Positions 35,656 to 43,538 of a DNA stretch of 43,538 bases are shown one piece after another. Where the stretch lies: positions 1 through 43,538 of the forward strand of contig CAMPIO010000022.1 of assembly GCA_946886405.1 (NCBI GenBank), given 5' to 3'. Source of the DNA: an uncultured Pseudoxanthomonas sp. (GTDB taxonomy: Bacteria; Pseudomonadota; Gammaproteobacteria; Xanthomonadales; Xanthomonadaceae). Within the stretch, counting starts at the first letter, position 1; every line of letters begins with the position of its first letter. Below the pieces are notes generated by a model. It was given only the letters and a program-made list of their open reading frames with translations, did not search any database and had not been told where the DNA came from. A program made the translations under genes and the position numbers.

Positions 35656-35913
35656 TCAGCGGGTGTTCCATTCGTACACGGTGAGATCGGAGGTGCCGGT
35701 CAGCGCCAGGGGATCGCGCGCGGCGATCGCCTTCGCTTCCTCCAGCGAGGCGACGTTCACGAGCACGTAGGCGCCGCCGGTCCTGTCGCTGAAGCCACCG
35801 GTCATCTCCAGTTGCCCGGCGGCGCGCAGTTCGTCGAGGAACGCGAGATGCGGCGCGATCACGGCATCGTCGAACGAAGGACGGCGCATGGCCATGACGA
35901 GGTAGCGCGTCAT
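35656..35913 (-). CDS. YCII-related domain protein
   Basis: An 85-residue protein of the YciI/YCII (dimeric alpha-beta barrel) family: [39 protein letters not shown] and later [12 protein letters not shown]. The conserved His21-type residue lies in APHLAFL and an Asp in ARDPL, matching the putative active-site pair of YCII proteins. The function is unknown. The ATG overlaps the argH stop by 4 bases, and proB follows 9 bases after its stop, so it is fixed between arginine and proline genes in one transcript. Confidence 0.85.
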   Translation of the reverse strand: MTRYLVMAMRRPSFDDAVIAPHLAFLDELRAAGQLEMTGGFSDRTGGAYVLVNVASLEEAKAIAARDPLALTGTSDLTVYEWNTR

Positions 35914-37202
35914 AGCGCATCCCAGCGAGCGAGCAGTTCGTCCAGACGCAGGTCGGCGGCAGCACCGGGCGACACGCGCGCGGCGAGGCTGCCTTCCGGT
36001 GTACGTCCCTGCCCCGCGCTGTCGGCCGATGCCGCGGCGGCTTTGTAAGCCTCGCGGAACGGCACGCCGGCGACCGCCGCTTCGACGGCGACATCGGTGG
36101 CGTACATGCCGGAATCGATCGCGGCACGCAGCCGATCCTCGCGCCATTCCAGGTTGGCCAGCAGCGCCGGCAACAGTTCCAGTGCCGGCAATCCGCGGCC
36201 GAAGCCATGGAAGATCGCGCCCTTGCTGGCCTGCAGGTCGCGGTGGTAACCCGAGGGCAGCGACAGCAGCTGTTCGATCTCGGTACGCGCGGCGGCGACG
36301 CTGGCGTGGGTGGCGCGCATCAACTCGATGACGTCGGGATTGCGCTTGTTCGGCATGATCGAACTGCCGGTGGTGTACTGCGCCGGCAGCGCCACGAAGC
36401 CGAACTCGGCGCTGGTGAACAGCGACAGGTCCCACGCGATGCGGCGCAGGTCCAGCGTGGCCCCGCCCAGCGCTTCCAGCGCAGCCAGCTCGAACTTGCC
36501 GCGCGAGAGCTGCGCGTAGATCGGACTGACCTGCATGCGCGCGAAGCCGAGCGCGGCTGTGGTGTGCTCGCGGTCGAGCTTCAGGTTGACACCGTAACCG
36601 GCGGCCGTGCCGAGCGGATTGGCGTCGACCAGCTTCAGCGTGTCGCGCGCGCGCGTGGTGTTGTCGATGAAGGCTTCCGCCCAGCCCGCCCACCACATGC
36701 CGGCCGACGACACCACGGCGCGCTGGATATGGGTGTAGCCGGGCAGCGGCAGGTCGCGTTCGGCCTGCGCACGGTCGAGCGCGACCTTGGCGATTTCGCG
36801 CGACAGCACTGCCACGCGGGCCAGTTTTTCCTTCAACCAGAGGCGCGTGGCGACCAGGATCTGGTCGTTGCGGCTGCGGCCGGTGTGGATCTTGCGACCG
36901 GCATCGCCGAGGCGCTCGGTCAACCGCGCCTCGATGGCGGAGTGGCCATCCTCGAAACGCTCGTCGAGCACGAACTCGCCGCGACGGAAATCCTCGGCAA
37001 GGGTCGCCAGTTCACGCTTCAGGCCGGCCAGTTCGTCGCCCGACAGGATGCCGATGCGCTGCAGGCCTTCGGCATGTGCGGTACTGGCCTGGATGTCGTG
37101 CAGGAAGAACTCACGGTCCAGCACCACGTCATCGCCCGCCAGGAAACGCTGGATCTCCGCGTCCACCGCCACGCCGGGTTTCTGCCACAACAGGTTCGTC
37201 AT
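35910..37202 (-). CDS. argH: Argininosuccinate lyase
   Basis: A 430-residue enzyme of the fumarase/aspartase superfamily that splits argininosuccinate to arginine and fumarate. Signature segments are [18 protein letters not shown] and the flexible-loop [12 protein letters not shown] with the catalytic Ser. Known forms are about 430-460 residues. ATG 37202 follows GGAGAT with a 6-base spacing; an earlier in-frame ATG at 37214 has no ribosome-binding site. It is coupled to the YCII-like gene downstream. Confidence 0.96.
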   Translation of the reverse strand: MTNLLWQKPGVAVDAEIQRFLAGDDVVLDREFFLHDIQASTAHAEGLQRIGILSGDELAGLKRELATLAEDFRRGEFVLDERFEDGHSAIEARLTERLGDAGRKIHTGRSRNDQILVATRLWLKEKLARVAVLSREIAKVALDRAQAERDLPLPGYTHIQRAVVSSAGMWWAGWAEAFIDNTTRARDTLKLVDANPLGTAAGYGVNLKLDREHTTAALGFARMQVSPIYAQLSRGKFELAALEALGGATLDLRRIAWDLSLFTSAEFGFVALPAQYTTGSSIMPNKRNPDVIELMRATHASVAAARTEIEQLLSLPSGYHRDLQASKGAIFHGFGRGLPALELLPALLANLEWREDRLRAAIDSGMYATDVAVEAAVAGVPFREAYKAAAASADSAGQGRTPEGSLAARVSPGAAADLRLDELLARWDAL

Positions 37203-37220
37203 CGATATCTCCATGAAACT

Positions 37221-37286
37221 GTAGGAGCGCCCTCTGGCGCGATGCTTTTTCGTCCATCCCATGGTCGCGCCCCAGGGCGCTCCTAC
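37221..37286. repeat. GTAG palindrome pair between argC and argH
   Basis: The left unit GTAGGAGCGCCCTCTGGCGC and the right unit CAGGGCGCTCCTAC flank a spacer. Its right end, read on the minus strand, gives the TAG stop of argC. Confidence 0.85.
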
Positions 37287-38233
37287 AAGGGCACGCCTTC
37301 GAGTTCGTCGAAGCCGAAGGCGAGGTTGAGGTTCTGCATCGCCTGCGTCGCCGCGCCCTTGAGCAGGTTGTCCAGCGTCGCGACCACGACCAGGCGCTTG
37401 CCGCCGGGGGCCAGGGTGAAGCCACCGATCTCGACGCCGTGTTTGCCTGCAATGCGGCTGACCCACGGCGCGTCGTCCAGGACGCGGACCAGCGGCTCAT
37501 GCGCATAACGTTCGCGATAGAGCGCGCGGATGTCGTCCACCTTGGTTGCCTGCTGCAGCCACAGGTTCACCGTCATGGTGATGCCGCGGAAATGCGGCGC
37601 AACGTGCGGCATGAACTCCACCGGTACGCCCAGCTGGCGGCTGACTTCGCGCTCGTGCATGTGGTCGGTCAGCGCGTACGGCATCAGGTTGTCGCGCAAC
37701 AGGTCGGTATTGTTCTTGTCCGACGGCGTGGTGCCCGCGCCGGAATAACCGGACACGCCGAAGCACTGCGGCGGACCGGCCAGGCGACCGAGGAGTGGCG
37801 CAATAGCCAGTTGCATGGCGGTGGCGTAGCAGCCGGGATTGCTGATGCGCTTCTGGCCGGCGTACTTCTGCCGAGTGAGTTCCGGCAGGCCGTAGTACCA
37901 GCGCTCGTCGAAGCGGAAATCCGCCGACAGGTCGACCACGACGGTGTCGGGCGCCTGTGCGTCGATGGCGGCAACCAGTTCGGCCGCCTTGCCGTTGGGC
38001 AGCGCCAGGATCACGGCATCTGCACCCTTCGCACCGACCTGTTCGTGACTCAGGCTCTCGTAGCGCAGCTCGCCGGCGAACCCTTCGATATGATCGCTGA
38101 CCTTCTGCCCTTCGAGCTCGCGCGAGGACACGAACACCAGCTCGAAGTGCGGATGGCGGGCAATCAGGCGGATCAACTCGGCGCCGGTATGGCCGCGGGC
38201 GCCGACGATGCCGACGGTATTGGTGGTGCTCAT
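37283..38233 (-). CDS. argC: N-acetyl-gamma-glutamyl-phosphate reductase
   Basis: A 316-residue enzyme that reduces N-acetylglutamyl phosphate to N-acetylglutamate semialdehyde. The NADP motif is [14 protein letters not shown], the catalytic Cys lies in [15 protein letters not shown], and [10 protein letters not shown] holds the conserved His. ATG 38233 overlaps the GNAT stop by 4 bases. The TAG stop comes from a GTAG repeat. Confidence 0.96.
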   Translation of the reverse strand: MSTTNTVGIVGARGHTGAELIRLIARHPHFELVFVSSRELEGQKVSDHIEGFAGELRYESLSHEQVGAKGADAVILALPNGKAAELVAAIDAQAPDTVVVDLSADFRFDERWYYGLPELTRQKYAGQKRISNPGCYATAMQLAIAPLLGRLAGPPQCFGVSGYSGAGTTPSDKNNTDLLRDNLMPYALTDHMHEREVSRQLGVPVEFMPHVAPHFRGITMTVNLWLQQATKVDDIRALYRERYAHEPLVRVLDDAPWVSRIAGKHGVEIGGFTLAPGGKRLVVVATLDNLLKGAATQAMQNLNLAFGFDELEGVPL

Positions 38234-38850
38234 GGGGAATCCTGTTCGTGCCGGGCCAGCTTGGCCAGCAGGTTGCGTTTCACCGCCAGCCATTCGCCGT
38301 CGATGATCGAGAAGACAACGGTATCGCGCGGCGAGCCGTCGGTGTGGCGCTTGTGGTTGCGGAGCACGCCGTCCTGCTTGGCGCCCAGCCGGGCGATGGC
38401 CGCGCGCGAGCGATGGTTGAACCAGCTGGTCTCGAACACCACGCTGATGCAGCCCAATGTTTCGAATGCATGGGTGAGCAGGAGCAGCTTGGTTTCCGTG
38501 TTGACGCCGGTGCGCTGAACATCGGGCGCGTACCAGGTGTAGCCGATACTGAGCTTGGGCACGTCCGCTTCCAGCCCGTAGAAGCGGGTGCTCCCGACGA
38601 TGCGGCCATCCGCGCCCCGCACCACGAACGGCAGCACGCGGCCATCGGCCTGCGCCGCCAGCACGGCCTCGACGTAGTGCTCGACGTCCGCCGCCTTCGG
38701 CACCTGCGTGAACCACAGCGCAGACAGCGCGCCGCCTGCCAGCGCGGCACGCAGGCCGTCGACGTGGTCGCGCGACATCGGTTCAAGCCGTGCATGGCGC
38801 CCCGTGAGGACGGGAACCTGCTGCCATGCGGCGGGAAGCGCGGTGGCCAT
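38230..38850 (-). CDS. GNAT-family acetyltransferase (RimJ/RimL-like)
   Basis: A 206-residue GNAT protein. The N-terminal [20 protein letters not shown] and the acetyl-CoA region [30 protein letters not shown], followed by [18 protein letters not shown], are typical of RimJ/RimL-type enzymes. The substrate is unknown. It is locked between the argA/B fusion (1-base gap) and argC (4-base overlap). The fusion protein already has an acetyltransferase domain, so this protein is not needed to explain N-acetylglutamate synthesis; it may acetylate another substrate. Confidence 0.85.
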   Translation of the reverse strand: MATALPAAWQQVPVLTGRHARLEPMSRDHVDGLRAALAGGALSALWFTQVPKAADVEHYVEAVLAAQADGRVLPFVVRGADGRIVGSTRFYGLEADVPKLSIGYTWYAPDVQRTGVNTETKLLLLTHAFETLGCISVVFETSWFNHRSRAAIARLGAKQDGVLRNHKRHTDGSPRDTVVFSIIDGEWLAVKRNLLAKLARHEQDSP

Positions 38851-38851
38851 G

Positions 38852-40171
38852 TCAGTCCTTCAGCGTCGGCAGGCGCGTACGGCAATGCGCCACGCAGCGC
38901 TCGATGTCGCCGAAATCCTCGATCCCGTACCAGAACACCTTCCACTTCTCCTGCTTGTAGCAGCCGTCGGACTCGGCGTAGTAGAAGATGTTGACCTGGT
39001 TGTTGTGGCGCGAGCGCCAGAACAGCCGTGGATTCTCCTCGCGCATCACATGCCAGACCGCGCGACCCAGGCCTTCGCCCTGCGCATCGTCCAGCACGGC
39101 GAATTTGTCGAGGTAGGCGAAGCCCTCTTCCCGGGTCAGGATCAGCGCGGTGCGGTAGTTCTCGCTGATGTAGACGCGGTGCGGCGTGGTGCGCTCGAAG
39201 TAGTCCGGCAAGAGCGTCCGGCCGAAACTCGATTCGATCAGCGTCTTGAGGCGCGGCAGGTCCACGCCGCCCCACCCGTCCTCGAACCGCAGCACGCGCT
39301 CACCCTTGCGCACCAGGGTGCCGGAACCGCGATGGGTGAACAGTTCCTTGGCCAGTTCCGCAGGCTTGGTGATGGACACCGAGGAGGTCAGCGGTAGCCG
39401 GTCCAGCAGATCCTTGATCTGCTCGATCTTCACCCGCATGCCGCCGTTGATCCACGGCTGCGCCATCAGCTCGTCGTATTCGGTGGACAGGTTGATCGAA
39501 TCGATGACGCGGCCTTCCGCATCCAGCAATCCGCCGGTCCCGGTCAGGAAGATGATCTTGTACGGCTGCAGCACCTGCACCAGTTCGTTGGCGGCGAAGT
39601 CGGCATTGATGTTGAGGATCTGCCCGCCCATGGTTTCGCCCATGCTGGCGATCACCGGGATGGAGCCCGCCTTCAGGCTGGCCTCGATGGGCGACTGGTT
39701 GATGCGGATGACATCACCGACCAGACCGTAGGTCGCCTGGTCCTTGTACTCGGCCTCGAACACGCCGGAGACGATGGACGTGGCACGCGCACCGACCTGC
39801 TGCAGCGCCTCGACCAGCGCCAGGTTCTGCTGCAGGAACACCTTGCGCACGATCGCCAGCACTTCGGGTGTGGTCACACGCAGGCCGTTGACGGTCTGCT
39901 TGGTGATGCCGGCGGCGGTCATCTCTTCATCCAGTTGCGGACCCGCGCCGTGCACGACGATCGGTGTCAGGCCCACCTCCTGCAGGAACGTCAGCGACGA
40001 TGTCAGCGCTTCGAGATCATCGCGCAGCACTGCGCCGCCGACCTTGACCACGGCGAAGCGCTTCGCGTCCAACTGCGAGAAGCGCTTGACGTACTGCGAG
40101 ATCTCCTTCGCGCTGGCCATGCTGGACAGCAGGCGGATGATGGTCTGGCGGGTTTGCTTGTTCGATTCCAT
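38852..40171 (-). CDS. argB: Bifunctional N-acetylglutamate synthase/kinase
   Basis: A 439-residue fusion (NAGS-K) known from Xanthomonas. The amino-acid kinase domain (about 40-290) has [28 protein letters not shown] and [13 protein letters not shown]. The GNAT-like acetyltransferase domain (about 295-439) has [34 protein letters not shown] and FYYAESDG. It makes N-acetylglutamate and then phosphorylates it. In relatives arginine inhibits the synthase. The start is ATG 40171 ([10 protein letters not shown]); upstream in-frame codons lie in a GTAG-like repeat. Confidence 0.93.
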   Translation of the reverse strand: MESNKQTRQTIIRLLSSMASAKEISQYVKRFSQLDAKRFAVVKVGGAVLRDDLEALTSSLTFLQEVGLTPIVVHGAGPQLDEEMTAAGITKQTVNGLRVTTPEVLAIVRKVFLQQNLALVEALQQVGARATSIVSGVFEAEYKDQATYGLVGDVIRINQSPIEASLKAGSIPVIASMGETMGGQILNINADFAANELVQVLQPYKIIFLTGTGGLLDAEGRVIDSINLSTEYDELMAQPWINGGMRVKIEQIKDLLDRLPLTSSVSITKPAELAKELFTHRGSGTLVRKGERVLRFEDGWGGVDLPRLKTLIESSFGRTLLPDYFERTTPHRVYISENYRTALILTREEGFAYLDKFAVLDDAQGEGLGRAVWHVMREENPRLFWRSRHNNQVNIFYYAESDGCYKQEKWKVFWYGIEDFGDIERCVAHCRTRLPTLKD

Positions 40172-40184
40172 GTCTTCTTGCTTT

Positions 40185-40242
40185 GTGGGGTGGGCCTTGG
40201 CCAACCTTGGTTTCGCTCATGGCGGGCCTGGGCCCGCCCTAC
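40185..40242. repeat. GTAG-type palindrome pair (GGTGGGCC/GGCGGGCC stems)
   Basis: The left unit GTGGGGTGGGCCTTGGCCAA (GTAG mutated to GTGG) and the right unit GGCGGGCCTGGGCCCGCCCT AC flank a short spacer between argE and the argA/B fusion. A better-preserved version lies between argF' and argG. Confidence 0.75.
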
Positions 40243-40245
40243 GCG

Positions 40246-41328
40246 TTATTGGAGGATCCTGACGATGCTGTCGGCATACCGCTGCAATTGCTCCAGCGAG
40301 ACCCATTCGTCGGCGGTGTGCGCCTGCGCGATGTCGCCAGGACCGTAGACGAACGCGGTGAGACCTGCCGCCGAGAACAGCGATGCCTCGGTCCAGAAGT
40401 CCACCGCGTTGCCGATCGGCAGGTCGAGTTCGTCGGCGAGATCGCGCGCGGCCAGCCGACGCTCTTCCGCGCGGGCGACGTCGCCGGACGGCAGCGAGGG
40501 CCCGCGGAAGGTCTCTTCGTACTCGGCCAGCGCGTCGGCATTGGCGAAGCTGCGGAAGGTCGCATGCAATTCGTCCATGTCCTGCGACGGCAGCGGGCGG
40601 AAGCCGAAGCGCACCTCCGCACTGGGCGCGATCATGTTGGCCTTGATGCCGCCTTCGACCCGGCCGATGTTGAAGCGCAGACCGGTCAGCCCACCGAAGC
40701 GCAGGTGATGCTGGGCCTGCACGAAATCCAGCGCGCTCGTGCCCCAGCGCATCGCGTTGTGAAGCGCGCTCAGCGACAGCGCGTTCTCGGCAGAAGCATG
40801 GCCTGCCTGTCCCTTGAAGGCCATGCGCACGGCGCTGATGCCACGGTGCGCGAGCACGGCTTCGCAGCGGGTCGGTTCGGCGATGATCGCCTCGCCGAAC
40901 CCGTGGTCGCGCGCGAGGAACGCGGCGATGCAGCGGGCATCGTTCGCTTCCTCGTCGGTGGTGAACAGGAACGCGGCGTCGCCCTGCGTCACCTGCGCTG
41001 CGGCAACCAGCGCCGCTGCCGCACCCTTGATGTCGCAGGCGCCCAGACCGATGGCGCGGTCGCCTTCGATGCGCAGCACATGTGGGCTCGCATTCCACGC
41101 GGGCGAGGATGGCACCGTGTCCAGGTGCACGTTGAACACCCGCTTCGGCTGTCCGCGCACGGCGAAGAACGACACCGCGCCAGCGCCGTGGTCGGTCACT
41201 TCGATGGTGAAGTCCGCCAGTTGCGTGCGCAGATAGTCGAATATGCCGTCGGTGCCGATGTCGCGCGGCGGGTTGCGGGTGTCGAAGGACACCAGCTTGT
41301 CGAGGTGTTGGAGAACGGATGGCAGCAT
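40246..41328 (-). CDS. argE: Acetylornithine/acetylcitrulline deacetylase
   Basis: A 360-residue M20-family zinc deacetylase. Metal ligands lie in NVHLDTVPSS (His-x-Asp), ACDIKGAAAA, TTDEEANDAR (catalytic Glu pair) and EPTRCE. A dimerisation domain lies at about 165-275. In Xanthomonas the enzyme removes acetate from N-acetylcitrulline to give citrulline for ArgG, and the neighbouring transcarbamylase supports that role here. ATG 41328 is chosen because similarity begins with LQHLDKLVSFDTRNPP. Confidence 0.93.
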   Translation of the reverse strand: MLPSVLQHLDKLVSFDTRNPPRDIGTDGIFDYLRTQLADFTIEVTDHGAGAVSFFAVRGQPKRVFNVHLDTVPSSPAWNASPHVLRIEGDRAIGLGACDIKGAAAALVAAAQVTQGDAAFLFTTDEEANDARCIAAFLARDHGFGEAIIAEPTRCEAVLAHRGISAVRMAFKGQAGHASAENALSLSALHNAMRWGTSALDFVQAQHHLRFGGLTGLRFNIGRVEGGIKANMIAPSAEVRFGFRPLPSQDMDELHATFRSFANADALAEYEETFRGPSLPSGDVARAEERRLAARDLADELDLPIGNAVDFWTEASLFSAAGLTAFVYGPGDIAQAHTADEWVSLEQLQRYADSIVRILQ

Positions 41329-41505
41329 GGTGTGTCTTGTCCGTGGTCGATCAACGTTCCAGTCGTCATCCCGGCGCATGCCGGAAGTGCTTTTCAACAG
41401 CCGCAGGCTGGTAATCCATTCTGCTCTTGCTTCTGGAACGTCCGAAGCAGAATCAACTTGGATTCCAGCTTGCGCTGGAATGACGGCAGGGCTTTTCCTG
41501 AAGAC
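41329..41505. repeat. Intergenic repeats between argG and argE
   Basis: This 177-base gap has no gene. It contains GTCATCCCGGCGCATGCCGG near 41364, an inverted repeat ATTCTGCT...AGCAGAAT in the middle, and a palindromic end TTCCAGCTTGCGCTGGAATG near 41463-41482. These units belong to a different family from the GTAG repeats. Confidence 0.6.
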
Positions 41506-42711
41506 TCAGCGGTTGATCTCGGCCCACAGCGTCGAGCTCATGCCGAACAGCTTGATGAAGCCCTCGGCTTCTTCGACGCCCCAGTCCGCCGACTGCGCGT
41601 AGGTCGCGCCCTTGGCATTGAGGATGTGCGGGGACTTAACCGACACCGCATCGACGCGGCCACCGCGGGTTTCCAGCATCACCTCGCCGTTGACGGTGGC
41701 CTGCGAGGATTGCAGGAACGCTTCCAGATCAGTCTTCAGCGGATCGTGGTAGAAGCCTTCGTACACCAGCTCCACCCACTTGCGCGCGACATCGGGCTTG
41801 AAGCGGTTCTGCTGCTTGGTCAGCACGGTCTCTTCCAGCGCGCGGTGCGCGGCCAGCAGCGAGATCAGACCCGGGGCTTCGTACACGATGCGACCCTTCA
41901 GGCCGATCACGGTGTCGCCGGTGTACACGCCACGGCCCACGCCGTAAGGCGCGAACAGCGCGTTCAACTTCGCCAGCAGCGCGGCACCGGCGACGGGCTG
42001 CCCGTCCAGGCTGACCGCTTCACCGTGCTTGAAGCCGATCGTGACGCGCAGCGGCTCTATCGGCCACTCGACGCGCGGCGCGCACCAGCCGCGGGCACCT
42101 TCGCCCGGCGCTTCCCATTTGTCGATCTCGCCGCCGGACATGGTCAGGCCCAGCAGGTTCTCGTTGATGGTGTAGCTCTTCTGCTTGGCGCGCACGCCGA
42201 AGCCGCGCTCTTCCAGATAGGCCTGTTCGTAGGCGCGGGTCTGGGTGTGTTCCTTCTGGATCTCGCGGATCGGCGCCACGATGCGGTAGTCGCCGCTGGC
42301 TTTCACGGCGAGGTCGAAACGCACCTGGTCGTTGCCCATGCCGGTGCAGCCGTGCGCGATCGCGCGGGTGCCGAGATCCGCCGCGCGCGTCAGCGCGGCG
42401 TCGACGATCAGGTAGCGGTCCGACACCAGCAGCGGGTACTGGCCCTGGTAGCCCTCGCCCGCCCACACGAACGGCTTGACGAAGCCCTCCCAGATCGCCG
42501 GGCCGCCATCGACGGTGACGTGGCTGGCCACGCCCAGGTCGGCGGCGCGCTGTTCGATGTAGGCACGCTCTTCGGCATCCACGCCGCCGGTGTCGGCGAA
42601 CACGGTGTGCACGTTCCAGCCGCGCTCCTTCAGGTAAGGCACGCAGAAGCTGGTGTCGAGGCCGCCGGAGAAGGCGAGGACGATGTCTTTGGATTCGTGG
42701 GGGGTCGTCAT
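41506..42711 (-). CDS. argG: Argininosuccinate synthase
   Basis: A 401-residue enzyme that joins citrulline and aspartate using ATP. The P-loop-like [10 protein letters not shown] binds [18 protein letters not shown] and INENLLG match the family. [14 protein letters not shown] contains residues that contact citrulline and aspartate. It follows the carbamoyltransferase gene by a 74-base gap that holds a GTAG repeat. Confidence 0.96.
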   Translation of the reverse strand: MTTPHESKDIVLAFSGGLDTSFCVPYLKERGWNVHTVFADTGGVDAEERAYIEQRAADLGVASHVTVDGGPAIWEGFVKPFVWAGEGYQGQYPLLVSDRYLIVDAALTRAADLGTRAIAHGCTGMGNDQVRFDLAVKASGDYRIVAPIREIQKEHTQTRAYEQAYLEERGFGVRAKQKSYTINENLLGLTMSGGEIDKWEAPGEGARGWCAPRVEWPIEPLRVTIGFKHGEAVSLDGQPVAGAALLAKLNALFAPYGVGRGVYTGDTVIGLKGRIVYEAPGLISLLAAHRALEETVLTKQQNRFKPDVARKWVELVYEGFYHDPLKTDLEAFLQSSQATVNGEVMLETRGGRVDAVSVKSPHILNAKGATYAQSADWGVEEAEGFIKLFGMSSTLWAEINR

Positions 42712-42722
42712 CTTGAAGTCTC

Positions 42723-42789
42723 GTAGGGTGGGCCTTGGCCCACCGGGTTGGTGTGTCGTGTCGGAGTGGCGGGCCGAGGCCCGCCCTAC
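42723..42789. repeat. GTAG palindrome pair between argF' and argG
   Basis: The left unit GTAGGGTGGGCCTTGGCCCA and the right unit GGCGGGCCGAGGCCCGCCCT AC flank a spacer. Its right end, read on the minus strand, gives the TAG stop of argF'. Confidence 0.85.
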
Positions 42790-43538
42790 TTGATCAACGC
42801 GGCCATGATGGCCTTCTGCACATGCAGGCGGTTTTCGGCTTCATTGATCGCGATGCACTGCGGCGAGTCCATCACGCCGTCGGTGGCCTTCACGTTGCGG
42901 CGCAACGGCAGGCAGTGGCTGAAGACGCCGTTGTTGGTCAGCGCCATCTTTCGCTCGTCGACGATGAAGTGCTTGTACTGGTCGCGGATCGGTTTCTCCG
43001 GCTCCCAGTTGCCGAAGAACGGCAGCGCGCCCCAGCTCTTGGCGTAGACGACATCGGCGCCGGCGTAGGCACTGTCGATGTCGTGGCTGACCTGCAACGA
43101 ACCGCCGCTTTCGGCCACGTTCTGTTCGGCCCAGCCCATGTAGCGCTCATCCAGCACGTAGTCCGGCGTCGGGCACAGCAGGGTCACGTCCATGCCCAGG
43201 CGCGTGGCGATGGTCAGCGCGGAATTGGCGACCGCGGTGTTCAGCGGCTTCGGGTGATAGGTCCAGGTCAGAACGTACTTCTTGCCGCGCAGGTCGGACG
43301 TGCCGAAGTGCTCCTGCAACGCCAGCGCGTGGGCCAGTTCCTGGCAGGGATGGGTGATCGTCTCCATGTTGATCACCGGCACCGGCGAGTACTTGGCGAA
43401 GGACTTCAGGACGATGTCCTCGCGGTCATAGGCCCAGTCGACGAACTTCGGGAAGGCCCGCACGCCGATCAGGTCCACATAGCGCCCCAGCACCTTCGCG
43501 ACTTCGGCGATGTGCTCCTCGGTGTCGCCGTCCATCAC
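42786..43538 (-). CDS. argF': N-acetylornithine carbamoyltransferase, C-terminal part
   Basis: About 250 C-terminal residues of a transcarbamylase; the start lies beyond the window. [13 protein letters not shown] is the carbamoyl phosphate-binding region, [18 protein letters not shown] and [13 protein letters not shown] are highly characteristic of the Xanthomonas acetylornithine enzyme (AOTCase), and the lysine of NVKATD is the one reported carbamylated in that enzyme. It carbamoylates N-acetylornithine to N-acetylcitrulline, so arginine synthesis here avoids free ornithine. The TAG stop is provided by a GTAG repeat. Confidence 0.93.
   Translation of the reverse strand: MMDGDTEEHIAEVAKVLGRYVDLIGVRAFPKFVDWAYDREDIVLKSFAKYSPVPVINMETITHPCQELAHALALQEHFGTSDLRGKKYVLTWTYHPKPLNTAVANSALTIATRLGMDVTLLCPTPDYVLDERYMGWAEQNVAESGGSLQVSHDIDSAYAGADVVYAKSWGALPFFGNWEPEKPIRDQYKHFIVDERKMALTNNGVFSHCLPLRRNVKATDGVMDSPQCIAINEAENRLHVQKAIMAALIK

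Noticed and set aside
40183..42726. 847-codon plus-strand frame
   Set aside because: It lies opposite argE and argG and has no recognisable domain.

Overview
The window is a high-GC chromosomal segment from a member of the Xanthomonadaceae (Lysobacteraceae), most like Pseudoxanthomonas, Xanthomonas, Stenotrophomonas or Lysobacter. Four features point there. The arginine genes are those of the N-acetylcitrulline route, with an N-acetylornithine carbamoyltransferase. N-acetylglutamate synthase and kinase are fused in one protein. A complete his operon is headed by a TrpR-like gene. Many intergenic gaps hold short palindromes that begin with GTAG, resembling the SMAG repeats of Stenotrophomonas. 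Nothing looks like a large mobile island; only a short low-GC patch beside a tRNA-Pro gene and one decayed gene copy suggest past acquisition or loss.

Layout, left to right. 1-917 (+): the 3' end of an HSD10-type short-chain dehydrogenase, then the EF-P paralogue efpL/yeiP. 998-3114 (-): a translationally coupled pair of exported proteins (DUF2388 and DUF4105). 3518-6337: divergent FAD-dependent D-2-hydroxyacid dehydrogenase and serA, probably a coupled serine-biosynthesis pair. 6613-10278: a Nudix hydrolase and two APC amino-acid transporters. 10302-13278 (+): methionine salvage mtnB-mtnD-mtnC followed by an EamA-type exporter. 13304-16972: a JmjC/cupin-like protein, a decayed copy of the same family, a YdeI-like protein and an exported metallophosphoesterase.

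17158-24585 (-): a TrpR-family regulator followed by hisGDCBHAFI, nearly all joined by 1-11 base overlaps, with a strong promoter and an overlapping palindromic operator in front. 24825-26651 (+): a membrane diguanylate cyclase. 26819-30092 (-): hisS followed immediately by an unusually long histidine/aromatic ammonia-lyase. 30242-30318 (+): tRNA-Pro(CGG) with a clear promoter and terminator. 30597-32944 (-): a processive GT2 glycosyltransferase and an outer-membrane beta-barrel protein, preceded by CRP/Clp-like sites.

33070-43538 (-): an arginine/proline block in transcription order argF' (N-acetylornithine carbamoyltransferase, cut by the window edge), argG, argE, argA/B fusion, a GNAT acetyltransferase, argC, argH, a YCII-like protein, proB and proA. 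Together they take glutamate to arginine through acetylated intermediates and glutamate to glutamate semialdehyde for proline. GTAG palindromes sit in several gaps of this block.

The most notable non-gene pattern is that all five genes ending in TAG (DUF4105, Nudix, proB, argC, argF') take that stop codon from the GTAG signature of an adjoining repeat; every other gene ends in TGA or TAA.
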